Shown piece after piece: positions 26,184 through 36,094 of a DNA stretch of 60,241 bases. Location: positions 1 to 60,241 of the forward strand of contig JADBWH010000017.1 in assembly GCA_020404105.1 (NCBI GenBank). The letters run 5' to 3'. Origin of the DNA: Pseudanabaena sp. M53BS1SP1A06MG (GTDB lineage Bacteria > Cyanobacteriota > Cyanobacteriia > Pseudanabaenales > Pseudanabaenaceae). The first letter of the stretch is position 1. Each line of letters opens with the position of its first letter. A model generated the notes under the pieces. It did not search any database, was not told where the DNA came from, and worked only from the letters and a program-made list of their open reading frames with translations. Both the position numbers and the translations under genes were made by a program.

Positions 26184-26257
26184 AGCCACAGAATAGAAAC
26201 TGCTATCTATATATCGATATATCGATACAGCATCAAGGCGCAATTAGGTAAATACAA

Positions 26258-26608
26258 GTGTCACAGGATTATGTAGATTTAATTCAGGATTTGCAAAGTC
26301 AGTTAGAGACACTGCAAATAGCGATCGCATCACAGGTAGAACCCGCATCTGCACTTGTTAAAGAATGGTTGCGATCGCATCGGGAAATCCATGATTTTTT
26401 TCAAACCCAAATTATAAATACTCATTTGGATGTCACACCACCCTATTTATCTCTGCAAGTTGAAATTGATAAACAGCTAAAAATGTTGGGCGTGGACTTA
26501 AGCATGTTACAAACTGCTCGCAATCCATCAACTTGGCAAAAGAGACATCAACAAGCTCGTGATCGTTTCGTCTTGATCAAAAAATACTGTCAAATGTACT
26601 CAAATTAA
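26258..26608 (+). CDS. PatD-like protein
   Basis: A 116-residue, all-helical small protein. The C-terminal half (EIDKQLKMLGVDLSMLQTAR, then QARDRFVLIKKYC) matches the pattern I know from PatD, a heterocyst-frequency protein of filamentous cyanobacteria that binds FtsZ. Homologues also occur in non-heterocystous species. The start is a GTG with AGGTAA about 8 bases upstream. The assignment rests on remembered pattern and size, so treat the PatD name as probable only. It lies between a family B element and ndhF and is transcribed alone. Confidence 0.6.
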   Translation: MSQDYVDLIQDLQSQLETLQIAIASQVEPASALVKEWLRSHREIHDFFQTQIINTHLDVTPPYLSLQVEIDKQLKMLGVDLSMLQTARNPSTWQKRHQQARDRFVLIKKYCQMYSN

Positions 26609-26877
26609 CGTAATTTCAATAACGCTATTTGCGTGGTACAAAGCGCTGCGAAAATAGCGGAAAATTAAGCAGTATTGCTAAAACAGATTTATGAGCCGTA
26701 GATTAGCCGTGTCACAAAATTCAAGTGTGAAACCCTAACTTATTCTCTATGGATATGCCTCATATCAAATATTCTTAGTTAATCAGGCGATCTTGGGCAT
26801 GAAACATTTTGATGTAGACTTTTAGAATATTTAATACTTTTTAATATAAACATAGTAAAAACTCTATAAATGAATCA

Positions 26878-28752
26878 ATGATCCTAGAAACAGCTTGGCT
26901 ACTTCCTTGCTATGGTTTGCTGGGCGCAGGAATCACCTTACCTTGGTCGCTGAGGTTGGTGCGGCGCACGGGGCCACGTCCTGCGGCTTACCTAAATATA
27001 TTGATGACTGTACTAGCCTTAGTGCATAGTTGTTGGTTACTGACATCGATCTGGGGCAAAGCAGCTCAACAGGTTGAGTTTAGTTGGTTTCAAGCCTTTG
27101 ATTTAAATCTTGTTTTTGCCATTGATATTTCTCCAATTAGTGTGGGCGCATCGGTAATGATCGCCACAATGAGCTTAATTTCACAGGTCTATGGACTAGG
27201 ATCACTGGAAACTGATTGGGCGATCGCGAGATTTTGTGCCTTAATTGGTTTCTTTGAGGCAGCAATTACAGGTATTGCCTTTAGTGACTCGCTCTTTTTT
27301 AGTTACGCATTGCTGGAAATGCTCACCCTGTCCACCTATTTACTAGTGGGTTTCTGGTACGCACAGCCACTCGTCGTGACAGCAGCCCGAGATGCTTTTT
27401 GGACAAAACGGGTTGGCGACCTATTCCTATTAATGGGTGTGGTAGCACTGTCTAACTTAACTGGTAGCTTAAATTTCTCTGATTTAAAGGAATGGGCGGC
27501 AAATCCACAGACGATCGCCTATTTCTCAGAACATCAACAATTCGGTACTTTATTAGGATTAGCTCTAATAGCAGGTCCCCTTGGTAAATGCGCCCAGTTC
27601 CCTTTACACCTCTGGCTAGATGAGGCAATGGAGGGACCCAACCCCGCTTCGATTTTGCGAAATTCAGTGGTTGTAGGAACAGGAGCCTATGTTCTGATTA
27701 AGCTTCAGCCAGTTTTATCACTATTTCCTGTGGCGGCTGAAGTTTCAGTAATTATTGGCGCAATTACGGCTGTCGGTGCAAGTTTAGTGGCGATCGCCCA
27801 AATCGACCTCAAACGCGCCCTGTCCCACTCCACGAGTGCATATTTAGGTTTAGTCTTCATCGCTGTAGGTATGCAGCAGCCTGATCTCGCCTTAGGATTG
27901 CTCTTTAGTCATGGCATCAGCAAGTCCTTGCTATTCCTCAGTTCTGGCGCAGTAATGATGACGACAATGACACAGGATCTTACGGAAATGGGTGGGCTGA
28001 AAACACGTATGCCTGCTACTTTAGTTTCCTTTATCGTTGGTTCCCTTAGTCTGGTTGCCCTATTGCCCTTTGGCGGATTTTGGACACTCCTTCGGTGGGA
28101 AGAAACTTTTTGGAATAGTGACCCATGGCTAATCGCGATCGCCTTATTAGTTAACTGCATTACGGCCTTTGGATTAATACGAATTTTTGCACTCGTCTTC
28201 TTAGGACCAACGCAGCAGAAAACTCGGCGTGCAGCCGAAGTAGCTTGGCAGGTCGCTCTTCCCCTCGTAGGACTGACGATTATTACGCTGCTTGTGCCAA
28301 TTCTCCTACCATCTTGGGAATTTGTAGATATTGACTTAGATACAGTTGATATCTGGGGTACAACTATACTCTCATCTTCAGGCTTACTTGGCTTTGGCGT
28401 AGGCGCATATATCTACATCAAACCCTATTTCTCAACCGTAAGCTCTGTGCCCATGCCTCCTAGGTTTGTTCGCAGTACATGGAAGGCTGTGCAGGATTTG
28501 CTTGCTTACGACTTATATGTACAGGCAATTTACAAATATACAGTAGTTCTAATTGTTGGTGGCGGTTCCAAACTTCTCGCTTGGATTGATCGCTATTTAG
28601 TTGATGGCTCCGTAAACTTTTTGGGCTTTGCTTCCATTTTGAGTGGCGAGAGTCTGAAATATACAGTGACAGGAAGATTACAACAATATATTTTAACAAT
28701 CTTAATTGGTCTGATTCTGATTGGTTTTGCCGCCTTCTATGGCTTAAATTAA
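26878..28752 (+). CDS. ndhF: NAD(P)H-quinone oxidoreductase subunit 5, NdhF of the CO2-uptake (F3/F4) type
   Basis: A 624-residue thylakoid proton-pumping subunit with many TM helices. Core motifs include SLFFSYALLEMLTLSTYLLV, ARDAFWTKRVGDLFLLMG, KCAQFPLHLWLDEAMEGPNP and HSTSAYLGLVFIAVGMQQPD. The start, ETAWLLPCYGLLGAGITLPW, and the region after RRTGPRPAAYLN are those of NdhF3/NdhF4 rather than the respiratory NdhF1. NdhF3/NdhF4 form NDH-1MS complexes that hydrate CO2. ndhD follows after a repeat element. No cupA or cupB gene is adjacent, so F3 versus F4 cannot be fixed. Confidence 0.88.
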   Translation: MILETAWLLPCYGLLGAGITLPWSLRLVRRTGPRPAAYLNILMTVLALVHSCWLLTSIWGKAAQQVEFSWFQAFDLNLVFAIDISPISVGASVMIATMSLISQVYGLGSLETDWAIARFCALIGFFEAAITGIAFSDSLFFSYALLEMLTLSTYLLVGFWYAQPLVVTAARDAFWTKRVGDLFLLMGVVALSNLTGSLNFSDLKEWAANPQTIAYFSEHQQFGTLLGLALIAGPLGKCAQFPLHLWLDEAMEGPNPASILRNSVVVGTGAYVLIKLQPVLSLFPVAAEVSVIIGAITAVGASLVAIAQIDLKRALSHSTSAYLGLVFIAVGMQQPDLALGLLFSHGISKSLLFLSSGAVMMTTMTQDLTEMGGLKTRMPATLVSFIVGSLSLVALLPFGGFWTLLRWEETFWNSDPWLIAIALLVNCITAFGLIRIFALVFLGPTQQKTRRAAEVAWQVALPLVGLTIITLLVPILLPSWEFVDIDLDTVDIWGTTILSSSGLLGFGVGAYIYIKPYFSTVSSVPMPPRFVRSTWKAVQDLLAYDLYVQAIYKYTVVLIVGGGSKLLAWIDRYLVDGSVNFLGFASILSGESLKYTVTGRLQQYILTILIGLILIGFAAFYGLN

Positions 28753-28820
28753 CCGCCATTATGCCCTCTCTCCCAATCTAACGTGTATATAAAAGTTCTC
28801 TATTTAGTTGTCAGCGGGTA

Positions 28821-28894
28821 GATCCCCCAGCCTCCCTTTTCAAGGGGTTAGGAATTTTCTTCTTCCCCCATGAAAAGGGGGATGGAGGGAGATC
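28821..28894. repeat. GATCCCCC-type inverted repeat, copy 1
   Basis: The outer arms are GATCCCCCAGCCTCCCTTTT and AAAAGGGGGATGGAGGGAGATC. It resembles 37209-37284. Such GATCCCCC palindromes are widespread in cyanobacterial genomes. This one splits ndhF from ndhD. Confidence 0.75.
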
Positions 28895-28997
28895 ATTTAA
28901 AACCTAATTGTTAGCAGCTAACTTGTGTATAAACGTTAACCATCAATGGGGGAAGTACTGATAACATAAATTCCTTTTTCCCTTTTACATCGCCAAT

Positions 28998-30521
28998 ATG
29001 TTAAGTACCTTAATTTGGTTTCCGATCGCTGGATCAGTAATTGTTGCTCTACTAAGCGGCATACTTGACTCCAAAAAATTACGCAACATCTCCTTAGGAA
29101 TAGCGATCTCTAGCTTTGGGTGGTCTTTATTTCTGCTAACAAAATTTGATCTAAGTCTTGCCACTATGCAATTAAGAGAATCCTTAATTTGGTTAGATCA
29201 AATCGGACTTAGTTATCAATTAGGCATAGATGGCATATCATTTCCCTTAGTCCTACTTAATGGCTTACTCCTAAGTATTGCCATCTATATCAGCACAGAT
29301 ATTCAGCGTCCCAATCTCTACTTTCCTCTGTTATTACTCATTGGTGGTGGAGTCAATGGCGCTTTCCTTGCTCAAAATCTCCTCCTCTTCTTCCTGTTTT
29401 TTGAAGTAGAACTCATTCCTCTCTATCTCTTAATTGCAATTTGGGGTGGCGAAAGACGCGGTTATGCTGCAACCAAATTCTTGATTTATACAGCTATTTC
29501 AGGAGTGTTGATTTTAGCTGCATTCTTTGGGATGGCAGCCTTTGGTAGTGGCGATGTCACTGGTTTCACCTTTAATTATCAAGACTTAAATCTAGAAGGA
29601 TTATCAAAAAGCACTAGAGGGATTTTACTAATTCTCCTATTGCTTGGTTTTGGGATCAAGATTCCCATTGTGCCATTACATACATGGTTGCCCGATGCTC
29701 ACGTTGAAGCTTCCACACCAGTTTCTACTCTACTCGCAGGTATTCTCCTAAAATTAGGAACCTACGGTTTATTACGTTTTGGACTTGGGTTGCTACCCGA
29801 AGCATGGCAATCGATCGCACCTTTCCTAGCAATTTGGGCAGTAGTCAGCGTCATTTATGGATGTCTCACGGCAATTACCCAAAAAGACATGAAGAAGATG
29901 GTTGCCTATAGTTCCGTTGGTCACATGGGCTATATTATTCTTGCTCTATCCACCGCTACTCCCCTCTCAATTGTCGGTGCAATTTTTCAGATGGTCAGTC
30001 ATGGCTTAATTTCAGCACTTCTCTTTATTCTGGTCGGTATTGTCTATAAGAAAACAGGAACTCGTAATCTTGACTCTCTCAATGGTTTGCTCAATCCTGA
30101 ACGCGGCTTACCTGTCACAGGTTCATTAATGATTTTAGCGTCAATGGCGAGTGCAGGTACTCCAGGAATGATGGGTTTTATCGCTGAGTTTGTGATCTTC
30201 CGTAGCAGTTTTGCTGTTTTTCCAATACAAACAATTCTCTGTATGTTAGGTACGGGCTTAACCGCAGTTTACTTCCTGATCATGCTCGATCGCGTATTTT
30301 TTGGTCGCTTCTCTGTTCGCAAAGATGGTAGCGATAAAATTATTACTTCGATCCCCTTTGCTCAATGGCAAGAAAAATTCCCTGCGATCGCCCTTGCCCT
30401 GATCATCGTTTTCTTTGGACTGATTCCCAATTTAGCGACTAACATGATCAGCAGTTCTGCAAATGCGATTGCGCCTAACCATACCCAATTTAAGCAAATT
30501 GCTTTGTTACAATCGAGCTAA
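28998..30521 (+). CDS. ndhD: NAD(P)H-quinone oxidoreductase chain 4, NdhD of the CO2-uptake (D3/D4) type
   Basis: A 507-residue proton-translocating subunit with about 14 TM helices. The NdhD/MrpD/NuoM signatures are LLFFLFFEVELIPLYLLIAI, KIPIVPLHTWLPDAHVEAST and KKMVAYSSVGHMGYIILA. The conserved Glu in FEVELIP and the Lys in GIKIPIVP are present. With the upstream NdhF it forms the distal membrane module of an NDH-1MS type complex. About 245 bases with a GATCCCCC repeat separate the two genes, unusually wide for this pair. A hairpin terminator follows. Confidence 0.92.
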   Translation: MLSTLIWFPIAGSVIVALLSGILDSKKLRNISLGIAISSFGWSLFLLTKFDLSLATMQLRESLIWLDQIGLSYQLGIDGISFPLVLLNGLLLSIAIYISTDIQRPNLYFPLLLLIGGGVNGAFLAQNLLLFFLFFEVELIPLYLLIAIWGGERRGYAATKFLIYTAISGVLILAAFFGMAAFGSGDVTGFTFNYQDLNLEGLSKSTRGILLILLLLGFGIKIPIVPLHTWLPDAHVEASTPVSTLLAGILLKLGTYGLLRFGLGLLPEAWQSIAPFLAIWAVVSVIYGCLTAITQKDMKKMVAYSSVGHMGYIILALSTATPLSIVGAIFQMVSHGLISALLFILVGIVYKKTGTRNLDSLNGLLNPERGLPVTGSLMILASMASAGTPGMMGFIAEFVIFRSSFAVFPIQTILCMLGTGLTAVYFLIMLDRVFFGRFSVRKDGSDKIITSIPFAQWQEKFPAIALALIIVFFGLIPNLATNMISSSANAIAPNHTQFKQIALLQSS

Positions 30522-30530
30522 TCAAATCCG

Positions 30531-30566
30531 CTTTGGTAAGGCTTGTTTTGTAAGTCTTACCAAAAC
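30531..30566 (+). terminator. Hairpin after ndhD
   Basis: TTTGGTAAG and CTTACCAAA pair 10 bases after the ndhD stop. A-rich sequence, not a T-run, follows. Confidence 0.5.
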
Positions 30567-30593
30567 CTCATTTAATCGCAAGGATGGAAACGT

Positions 30594-31157
30594 ATGACCG
30601 TCACCACTGCTAGAAAAATGACATTCGAGGAATATCTCACCTATGACGATGGTACTGACAAACTATATGAATTTAATGATGGGGAGTTAGTTGAAGTGAC
30701 TCCTGCGACTGGATTTCATAATGATTTGATGATGTTTTTTGCATTTTTCTTGCAAACTGAAATCAAACGGTTTCAGTATCCTTACTGTGTTCGCGTCAAT
30801 AGTACGGAAATATTCAATGGTAAAAGAACTCGTCGTCCTGATGTATTAGTGATGACGTTAGACCAGAGAGAAAGCTTAAAAAGTAAGCCAGATATCCTCC
30901 GAGAAGCATGTCCATTGGTAATTGAAATTGTTAGCCCAACCTGTCGTTCTGTGGATACAGTCGAAAAACGCGAAGAATATGCTCAGTTTGGTATTTCTGA
31001 ATATTGGATTGTTGATTTTTTGCTGGAAACCTTTACGGTTTTAAGCTTGGTGAATGGAGTTTATATCGAGAAGGTTTATAGAGAAAGCGATCACATTATC
31101 TCCAATGTTTTCCCAGAAATTTCTTTAACCATGAGCCAAGTGCTAGAAAGCGTTTAA
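30594..31157 (+). CDS. Uma2-family (DUF820) putative restriction-fold nuclease
   Basis: A 187-residue protein. The Uma2 motifs in order are KLYEFNDGELVEVTP, the RRPDVLVM strand with the conserved Asp, CPLVIEIVSPTC with the conserved Glu, and EEYAQFGISEYWIVD. The family has a PD-(D/E)XK-type fold and is hugely expanded in cyanobacteria. Its biological role is unproven. It lies alone between ndhD and tgt and is not linked to the CRISPR locus. SD-like AGGATGG precedes the ATG. Confidence 0.9.
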   Translation: MTVTTARKMTFEEYLTYDDGTDKLYEFNDGELVEVTPATGFHNDLMMFFAFFLQTEIKRFQYPYCVRVNSTEIFNGKRTRRPDVLVMTLDQRESLKSKPDILREACPLVIEIVSPTCRSVDTVEKREEYAQFGISEYWIVDFLLETFTVLSLVNGVYIEKVYRESDHIISNVFPEISLTMSQVLESV

Positions 31158-31237
31158 TTGTAAAGTGAGATTGAGATACAATTAGAGACCGATTGAATCT
31201 GTAGATTTTAAGTCTAAGTTTGTAATAAGGATTGTAA

Positions 31238-32356
<1,119 letters not shown>

Positions 32357-32365
32357 ATCCCAGAT

Positions 32366-32749
32366 ATGCTGCGTTTACTACTTTATTTCGGTTTGTGGAT
32401 TGGCTCTATGGGGCTGGCGATTTTTGCTAGCCAAAACATATCTCTTGTCACCGTAAAATTGGGAGCATTTGAATCTATCAAACTACCTTTAGGACTAGTA
32501 CTAATTTTTTGTACAGGTCTAGGAGCGACAGCAATGAGTGTATTCATGGAATTTTCTCGAAACTCTCTCCAATTCTCATTTTCCAGTCTTCCAAAATTCA
32601 CTATTTCCAATTCTAAGTCATCTTTCCAGAAGCGCCAAACAGAATCTCAAAAAACGTCATCAAAAAATTCATTTGTAAATCCATCTACAAAGAAAAAACA
32701 AGGGTTTAGAGATGATTTCGATGAAGATTGGGATGATGACTGGGACTAG
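32366..32749 (+). CDS. LapA-like (DUF1049-type) small membrane protein
   Basis: A 127-residue protein. Two TM helices lie at about residues 4-22 and 42-62, with ASQNISLVTVKLGAFESIKL between them, the layout of LapA/DUF1049 proteins. A Ser/Lys-rich cytosolic linker follows, and the tail is extremely acidic with tryptophans (DDFDEDWDDDWD). It starts 9 bases after tgt and so is probably co-transcribed. The function is unknown; a role in envelope or lipopolysaccharide assembly is only by analogy. Confidence 0.7.
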   Translation: MLRLLLYFGLWIGSMGLAIFASQNISLVTVKLGAFESIKLPLGLVLIFCTGLGATAMSVFMEFSRNSLQFSFSSLPKFTISNSKSSFQKRQTESQKTSSKNSFVNPSTKKKQGFRDDFDEDWDDDWD

Positions 32750-32898
32750 AATGTATTTAACAATACATTTGTTTCTTTCCAATTTTGTTAACTTTCCATA
32801 AGTTACGGTATTGATACTGTGAGCAATTCTTGTAAAATTAATTCTTTTACTCAAATTGTTCATAATGTAGCAAGTTTTCTCTAAATTGGTGTGATGGC

Positions 32899-34614
32899 AT
32901 GAAAAAAATCAGTAATCTTTCAGTCCTCTTGGGGCTGAGTGTTCTAGCAGCCGCTACAGGCGTAAGTGCAGAAAATCAAAGTCAAGTTCAAGTTCAATCT
33001 AAAGCTTCCTCAACTCCCGTATTACAGGCTTCCTTACCTACTAATGAGGTAAAGCTAACTGAATCGCAAACAATTCGGGCGATCAATACAGAATTAAACC
33101 GTCCTAAACAAGAAGTAGCTCAGAATGTTACCTCTGTTTCTCAACTGAGCGATGTAAAGCCCACGGATTGGGCTTTTACTGCATTGCAATCTCTAGTTGA
33201 GCGCTACGGATGTATCGCAGGTTATCCTGATCGTACTTTCCGTGGCAAACAAGCAACTACCCGCTATGAGTTTGCTGCTGGCTTAAATGCTTGCTTGGAC
33301 AAAATCAATGAAATCATCTCCGCAGGGCTAGCTGATAAGGTCAGCAAAGAAGACCTCGCTACTTTGCAAAAACTGCAAGAAGAATTTGCGGCTGAGTTGG
33401 CAACCCTCCGTGGTCGTGTAGATGCTCTAGATGCTAAGGTAACGAAGCTCGAAGCTCAGCAATTCTCTACTACCACCAAGCTAAGTGGTCTTGCTTTCTT
33501 CAACGTTACTGGTGCTACTGCTGGTAATGTTCAAGCGCAAACTAGTACAGGTGCACCTGTAACTCGTACTGCTCCAAATACAACTTTTAGCGGTTTGGTT
33601 TGGTTAACCTTAAATACTTCCTTTACTGGTAAGGACTCATTGATAACCCAACTTGCCGTTGGTAATGGGAACTCTCCTGCTAACCAATACGTCTCTGATG
33701 GTTTCTTTAATTCTACAGGTGTTCCATTTACCGATCAAACTGCTGGTGCTACCGCTAATACTTTTGTATTGCGTGAATTGTCATATACCTTCCCAGTATT
33801 TGAAAAAGCGGTACTTGCCGTTGGTCCTCGTTTGAACTTTTACAAATACTTTGATGGCAATCGATTCATTTATCCTTGGAATTCAACCTTTAACTCCATC
33901 AATAGCTCGTTACTCAACGTTTCTAAGCGTGGTGCAGGTGCTGTTTTCATGACTCCTTTGGGAAATCAATTTGATTTCAAGGTTGGTTACCTATCAGAAA
34001 GTTATGAATTCGCCAACACTGGTTCTGCTGCTAATCCAAGCAAAGGTTTATTCTCTGGCTCCAATTCACTCACTGCTGAACTTGGTTTTAAGCCTAGTGA
34101 TGCATTTAAGTTTAGATTGATTTATAGCCGTTCTAATATTGATTCTAATGGTTCGCCTACTATAGGAGGAGCTGGTTTCTTGCCGGGCACATTTACAGGA
34201 ACAAGTGCTCAGTCAGATGTATTTGTTGCTAACTTTGATTGGTTAGTCAGCAAAGGATTTGGTTTGTTTGGGCGCTATGGATATGGCACAGCTAATGTTA
34301 ATAGTGGGGCTGGAATCTCTCTTGGTAGTGCCATTATAAATACATTCCAAGTTGGTGCAGCGTTCCCTGATTTGTTTAAAGAAGGTGCTCAAGGGATGAT
34401 TTCCTTCGGTATGCCATTTAAGTTCTCTGGTTTGCTCCCAATTGCTGGTAATGGTGATGGTGGTACACAGTACGATTTAGAAATTTCGTATGTTTATCCC
34501 ATCAGCAAGAATATCTCTCTTGTTCCTTCTTTCTATACTATCTTTAGCCCTAACAACTTCAGCAGTAATCCAACTATCTTTGTTGGTAACTTGCAGGCAG
34601 TCTTTAGCTTCTAA
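32899..34614 (+). CDS. SLH-domain outer-membrane porin (OprB-type, cyanobacterial SomA/iron-uptake porin family)
   Basis: A 571-residue protein. The signal peptide spans residues 1-24 (KKISNLSVLLGLSVLAAATG, VSAEN). An SLH domain lies at about residues 75-140 (VKPTDWAFTALQSLVERYGC, then IAGYPDRTFRGKQATTRYEF). A coiled coil at about 150-195 (LATLQKLQEEFAAELATL) leads to an OprB-like beta-barrel ending in an aromatic residue (LQAVFSF). SLH binds peptidoglycan polymer, and the barrel allows ion or small-solute passage. A strong terminator follows. Confidence 0.92.
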   Translation: MKKISNLSVLLGLSVLAAATGVSAENQSQVQVQSKASSTPVLQASLPTNEVKLTESQTIRAINTELNRPKQEVAQNVTSVSQLSDVKPTDWAFTALQSLVERYGCIAGYPDRTFRGKQATTRYEFAAGLNACLDKINEIISAGLADKVSKEDLATLQKLQEEFAAELATLRGRVDALDAKVTKLEAQQFSTTTKLSGLAFFNVTGATAGNVQAQTSTGAPVTRTAPNTTFSGLVWLTLNTSFTGKDSLITQLAVGNGNSPANQYVSDGFFNSTGVPFTDQTAGATANTFVLRELSYTFPVFEKAVLAVGPRLNFYKYFDGNRFIYPWNSTFNSINSSLLNVSKRGAGAVFMTPLGNQFDFKVGYLSESYEFANTGSAANPSKGLFSGSNSLTAELGFKPSDAFKFRLIYSRSNIDSNGSPTIGGAGFLPGTFTGTSAQSDVFVANFDWLVSKGFGLFGRYGYGTANVNSGAGISLGSAIINTFQVGAAFPDLFKEGAQGMISFGMPFKFSGLLPIAGNGDGGTQYDLEISYVYPISKNISLVPSFYTIFSPNNFSSNPTIFVGNLQAVFSF

Positions 34615-34633
34615 TTTCAGAGGTTAGAACTTC

Positions 34634-34676
34634 AAAAAAAACAGAAGGATACGCAAAGCGTATCCTTCTGTTTTTG
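34634..34676 (+). terminator. Strong terminator after the porin gene
   Basis: AAAAACAGAAGGATACGC and GCGTATCCTTCTGTTTTT form an 18-bp stem with a terminal T-run, 20 bases after the stop. Confidence 0.9.
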
Positions 34677-34816
34677 TAACTATAGTTATGTCTAAACTCA
34701 GGTAGTTAGTGATACATTTGTAACAAATGATGTTTGATAGCTTATAAACGCTATAGACTTCTACTAATATTTTTTCTTAACTTCCAGAACATTCAATCCT
34801 TAAAAGGTATGAAGGC

Positions 34817-36013
34817 ATGAGTCCAATTTATATTCCACGTCGCAAGTTTATTCGGGGCGCGATCGCTACAGCAGCTTTTGGAGCAACTTCTCAACTTTGG
34901 GCAGGTTGCACAGAGCAAGCTCCTACGAATACAGCTAATACAGCAGCACCAAGTACACCAGGATCACCTGCGTCAGCATTATTAACCGTTGGGTTTATCT
35001 ATGTTGGGCCCAAGGATGACTTTGGTTATAGCCAAGCTCACTTTGAAGGTGAAACAGCAATCACCAAGATCCCTAATGTCAAAACTGTGAGTGAAGCTAG
35101 TGTTGCGGAAACAGCTACTGTTCAAGAAACGATGCTGAGTATGATTAATCAAAATAATGTCTCAGCACTCTTCCCAACATCTTTTGGTTACTTTGATCCA
35201 CATATTCTCAAAGTTGCGGCTGCCAATCCGAAGGTGCAATTCTTCCATTGTGGTGGCATGTATACCGAAGGTAAACATCCTAAAAACATCGGCAGTTATT
35301 ACGGCTATATTGACGAAGCAGAATATATTGCGGGTATTGTCGCAGGTTTAACCACGAAATCAGGCAAGCTAGGATTTGTCGCTGCAAAACCAATTCCACA
35401 AGTAGTTCGCAATATCAACAGTTACACCCTTGGCGCACGTAGTGTCAATCCCAAAGCAACAGTGCAAGTTATTTTCACAGGTGATTGGTCAGTTCCTGTG
35501 AAGGAAGCAGAAGCAGCTAACAGTATGATCGATCAAGGTGTGGATGTGTTGACCTGTCACGTAGACAGTCCCAAGGTGGTAATTGAAACTGCGGAGAAGC
35601 GCAAGATTTACTGTACTGGATATCATGCTAATCAGTCGAAGCTTGCCCCTAATGGATATTTAACTGGTGCAGAATGGGATTGGACTAGTGTATATACTCA
35701 GTATGTGGAATGGTTTAAGGCTGGTAAATCAGTAACAGATGGAGGTATACCTCACCTAATCCGAGGTGGGCTCAAGGAGAAGTTCTGTAAAGTGTCACCT
35801 TTTGGCAGTGCGGTGAGCGCTGCTACTAAGAAGGAAGCGGAGAAGGTACTAGCGAAGTTCATGGATGGCAGCATGGTAATCTATGCTGGCGAGATTAAGG
35901 ACAATACTGGTAAAGTCGTGATTGCCAAGGGCAAAGAATATAAACAAACTGATCTTGATCTTGAGAAGATGGATTGGTTTGTGGAAGGAGTTATCGGTAG
36001 CGTTAAGAGTTAA
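34817..36013 (+). CDS. BMP-family ABC transporter substrate-binding protein
   Basis: A 398-residue Bmp/PnrA-type solute-binding protein. It opens with a twin-arginine-like RRKFIRGAIATAAFGA and a lipobox-like cysteine (LWAGC), so it is probably an exported lipoprotein. The core segments are LTVGFIYVGPKDDFGYSQAH, NPKVQFFHCGGMY, GSYYGYIDEAEYIAGIVAG and DVLTCHVDSPKVV. BMP proteins generally bind purine nucleosides or related compounds. Two permease genes follow. Purine-type import is likely but the ligand is not certain. Confidence 0.9.
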   Translation: MSPIYIPRRKFIRGAIATAAFGATSQLWAGCTEQAPTNTANTAAPSTPGSPASALLTVGFIYVGPKDDFGYSQAHFEGETAITKIPNVKTVSEASVAETATVQETMLSMINQNNVSALFPTSFGYFDPHILKVAAANPKVQFFHCGGMYTEGKHPKNIGSYYGYIDEAEYIAGIVAGLTTKSGKLGFVAAKPIPQVVRNINSYTLGARSVNPKATVQVIFTGDWSVPVKEAEAANSMIDQGVDVLTCHVDSPKVVIETAEKRKIYCTGYHANQSKLAPNGYLTGAEWDWTSVYTQYVEWFKAGKSVTDGGIPHLIRGGLKEKFCKVSPFGSAVSAATKKEAEKVLAKFMDGSMVIYAGEIKDNTGKVVIAKGKEYKQTDLDLEKMDWFVEGVIGSVKS

Positions 36014-36025
36014 CTCCAACCTTGT

Positions 36026-36054
36026 AAAGAAGAAGCGCAATGCGCTTCTTCTTT
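36026..36054 (+). terminator. Hairpin between the BMP gene and the permease gene
   Basis: AAAGAAGAAGCGC and GCGCTTCTTCTTT form a perfect 13-bp stem 13 bases after the BMP stop. It may reduce read-through so that binding protein exceeds permease. Confidence 0.65.
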
Positions 36055-36094
36055 GCCATTGGCATATAAACTACTAAAAAACAGCTACAGGTAT

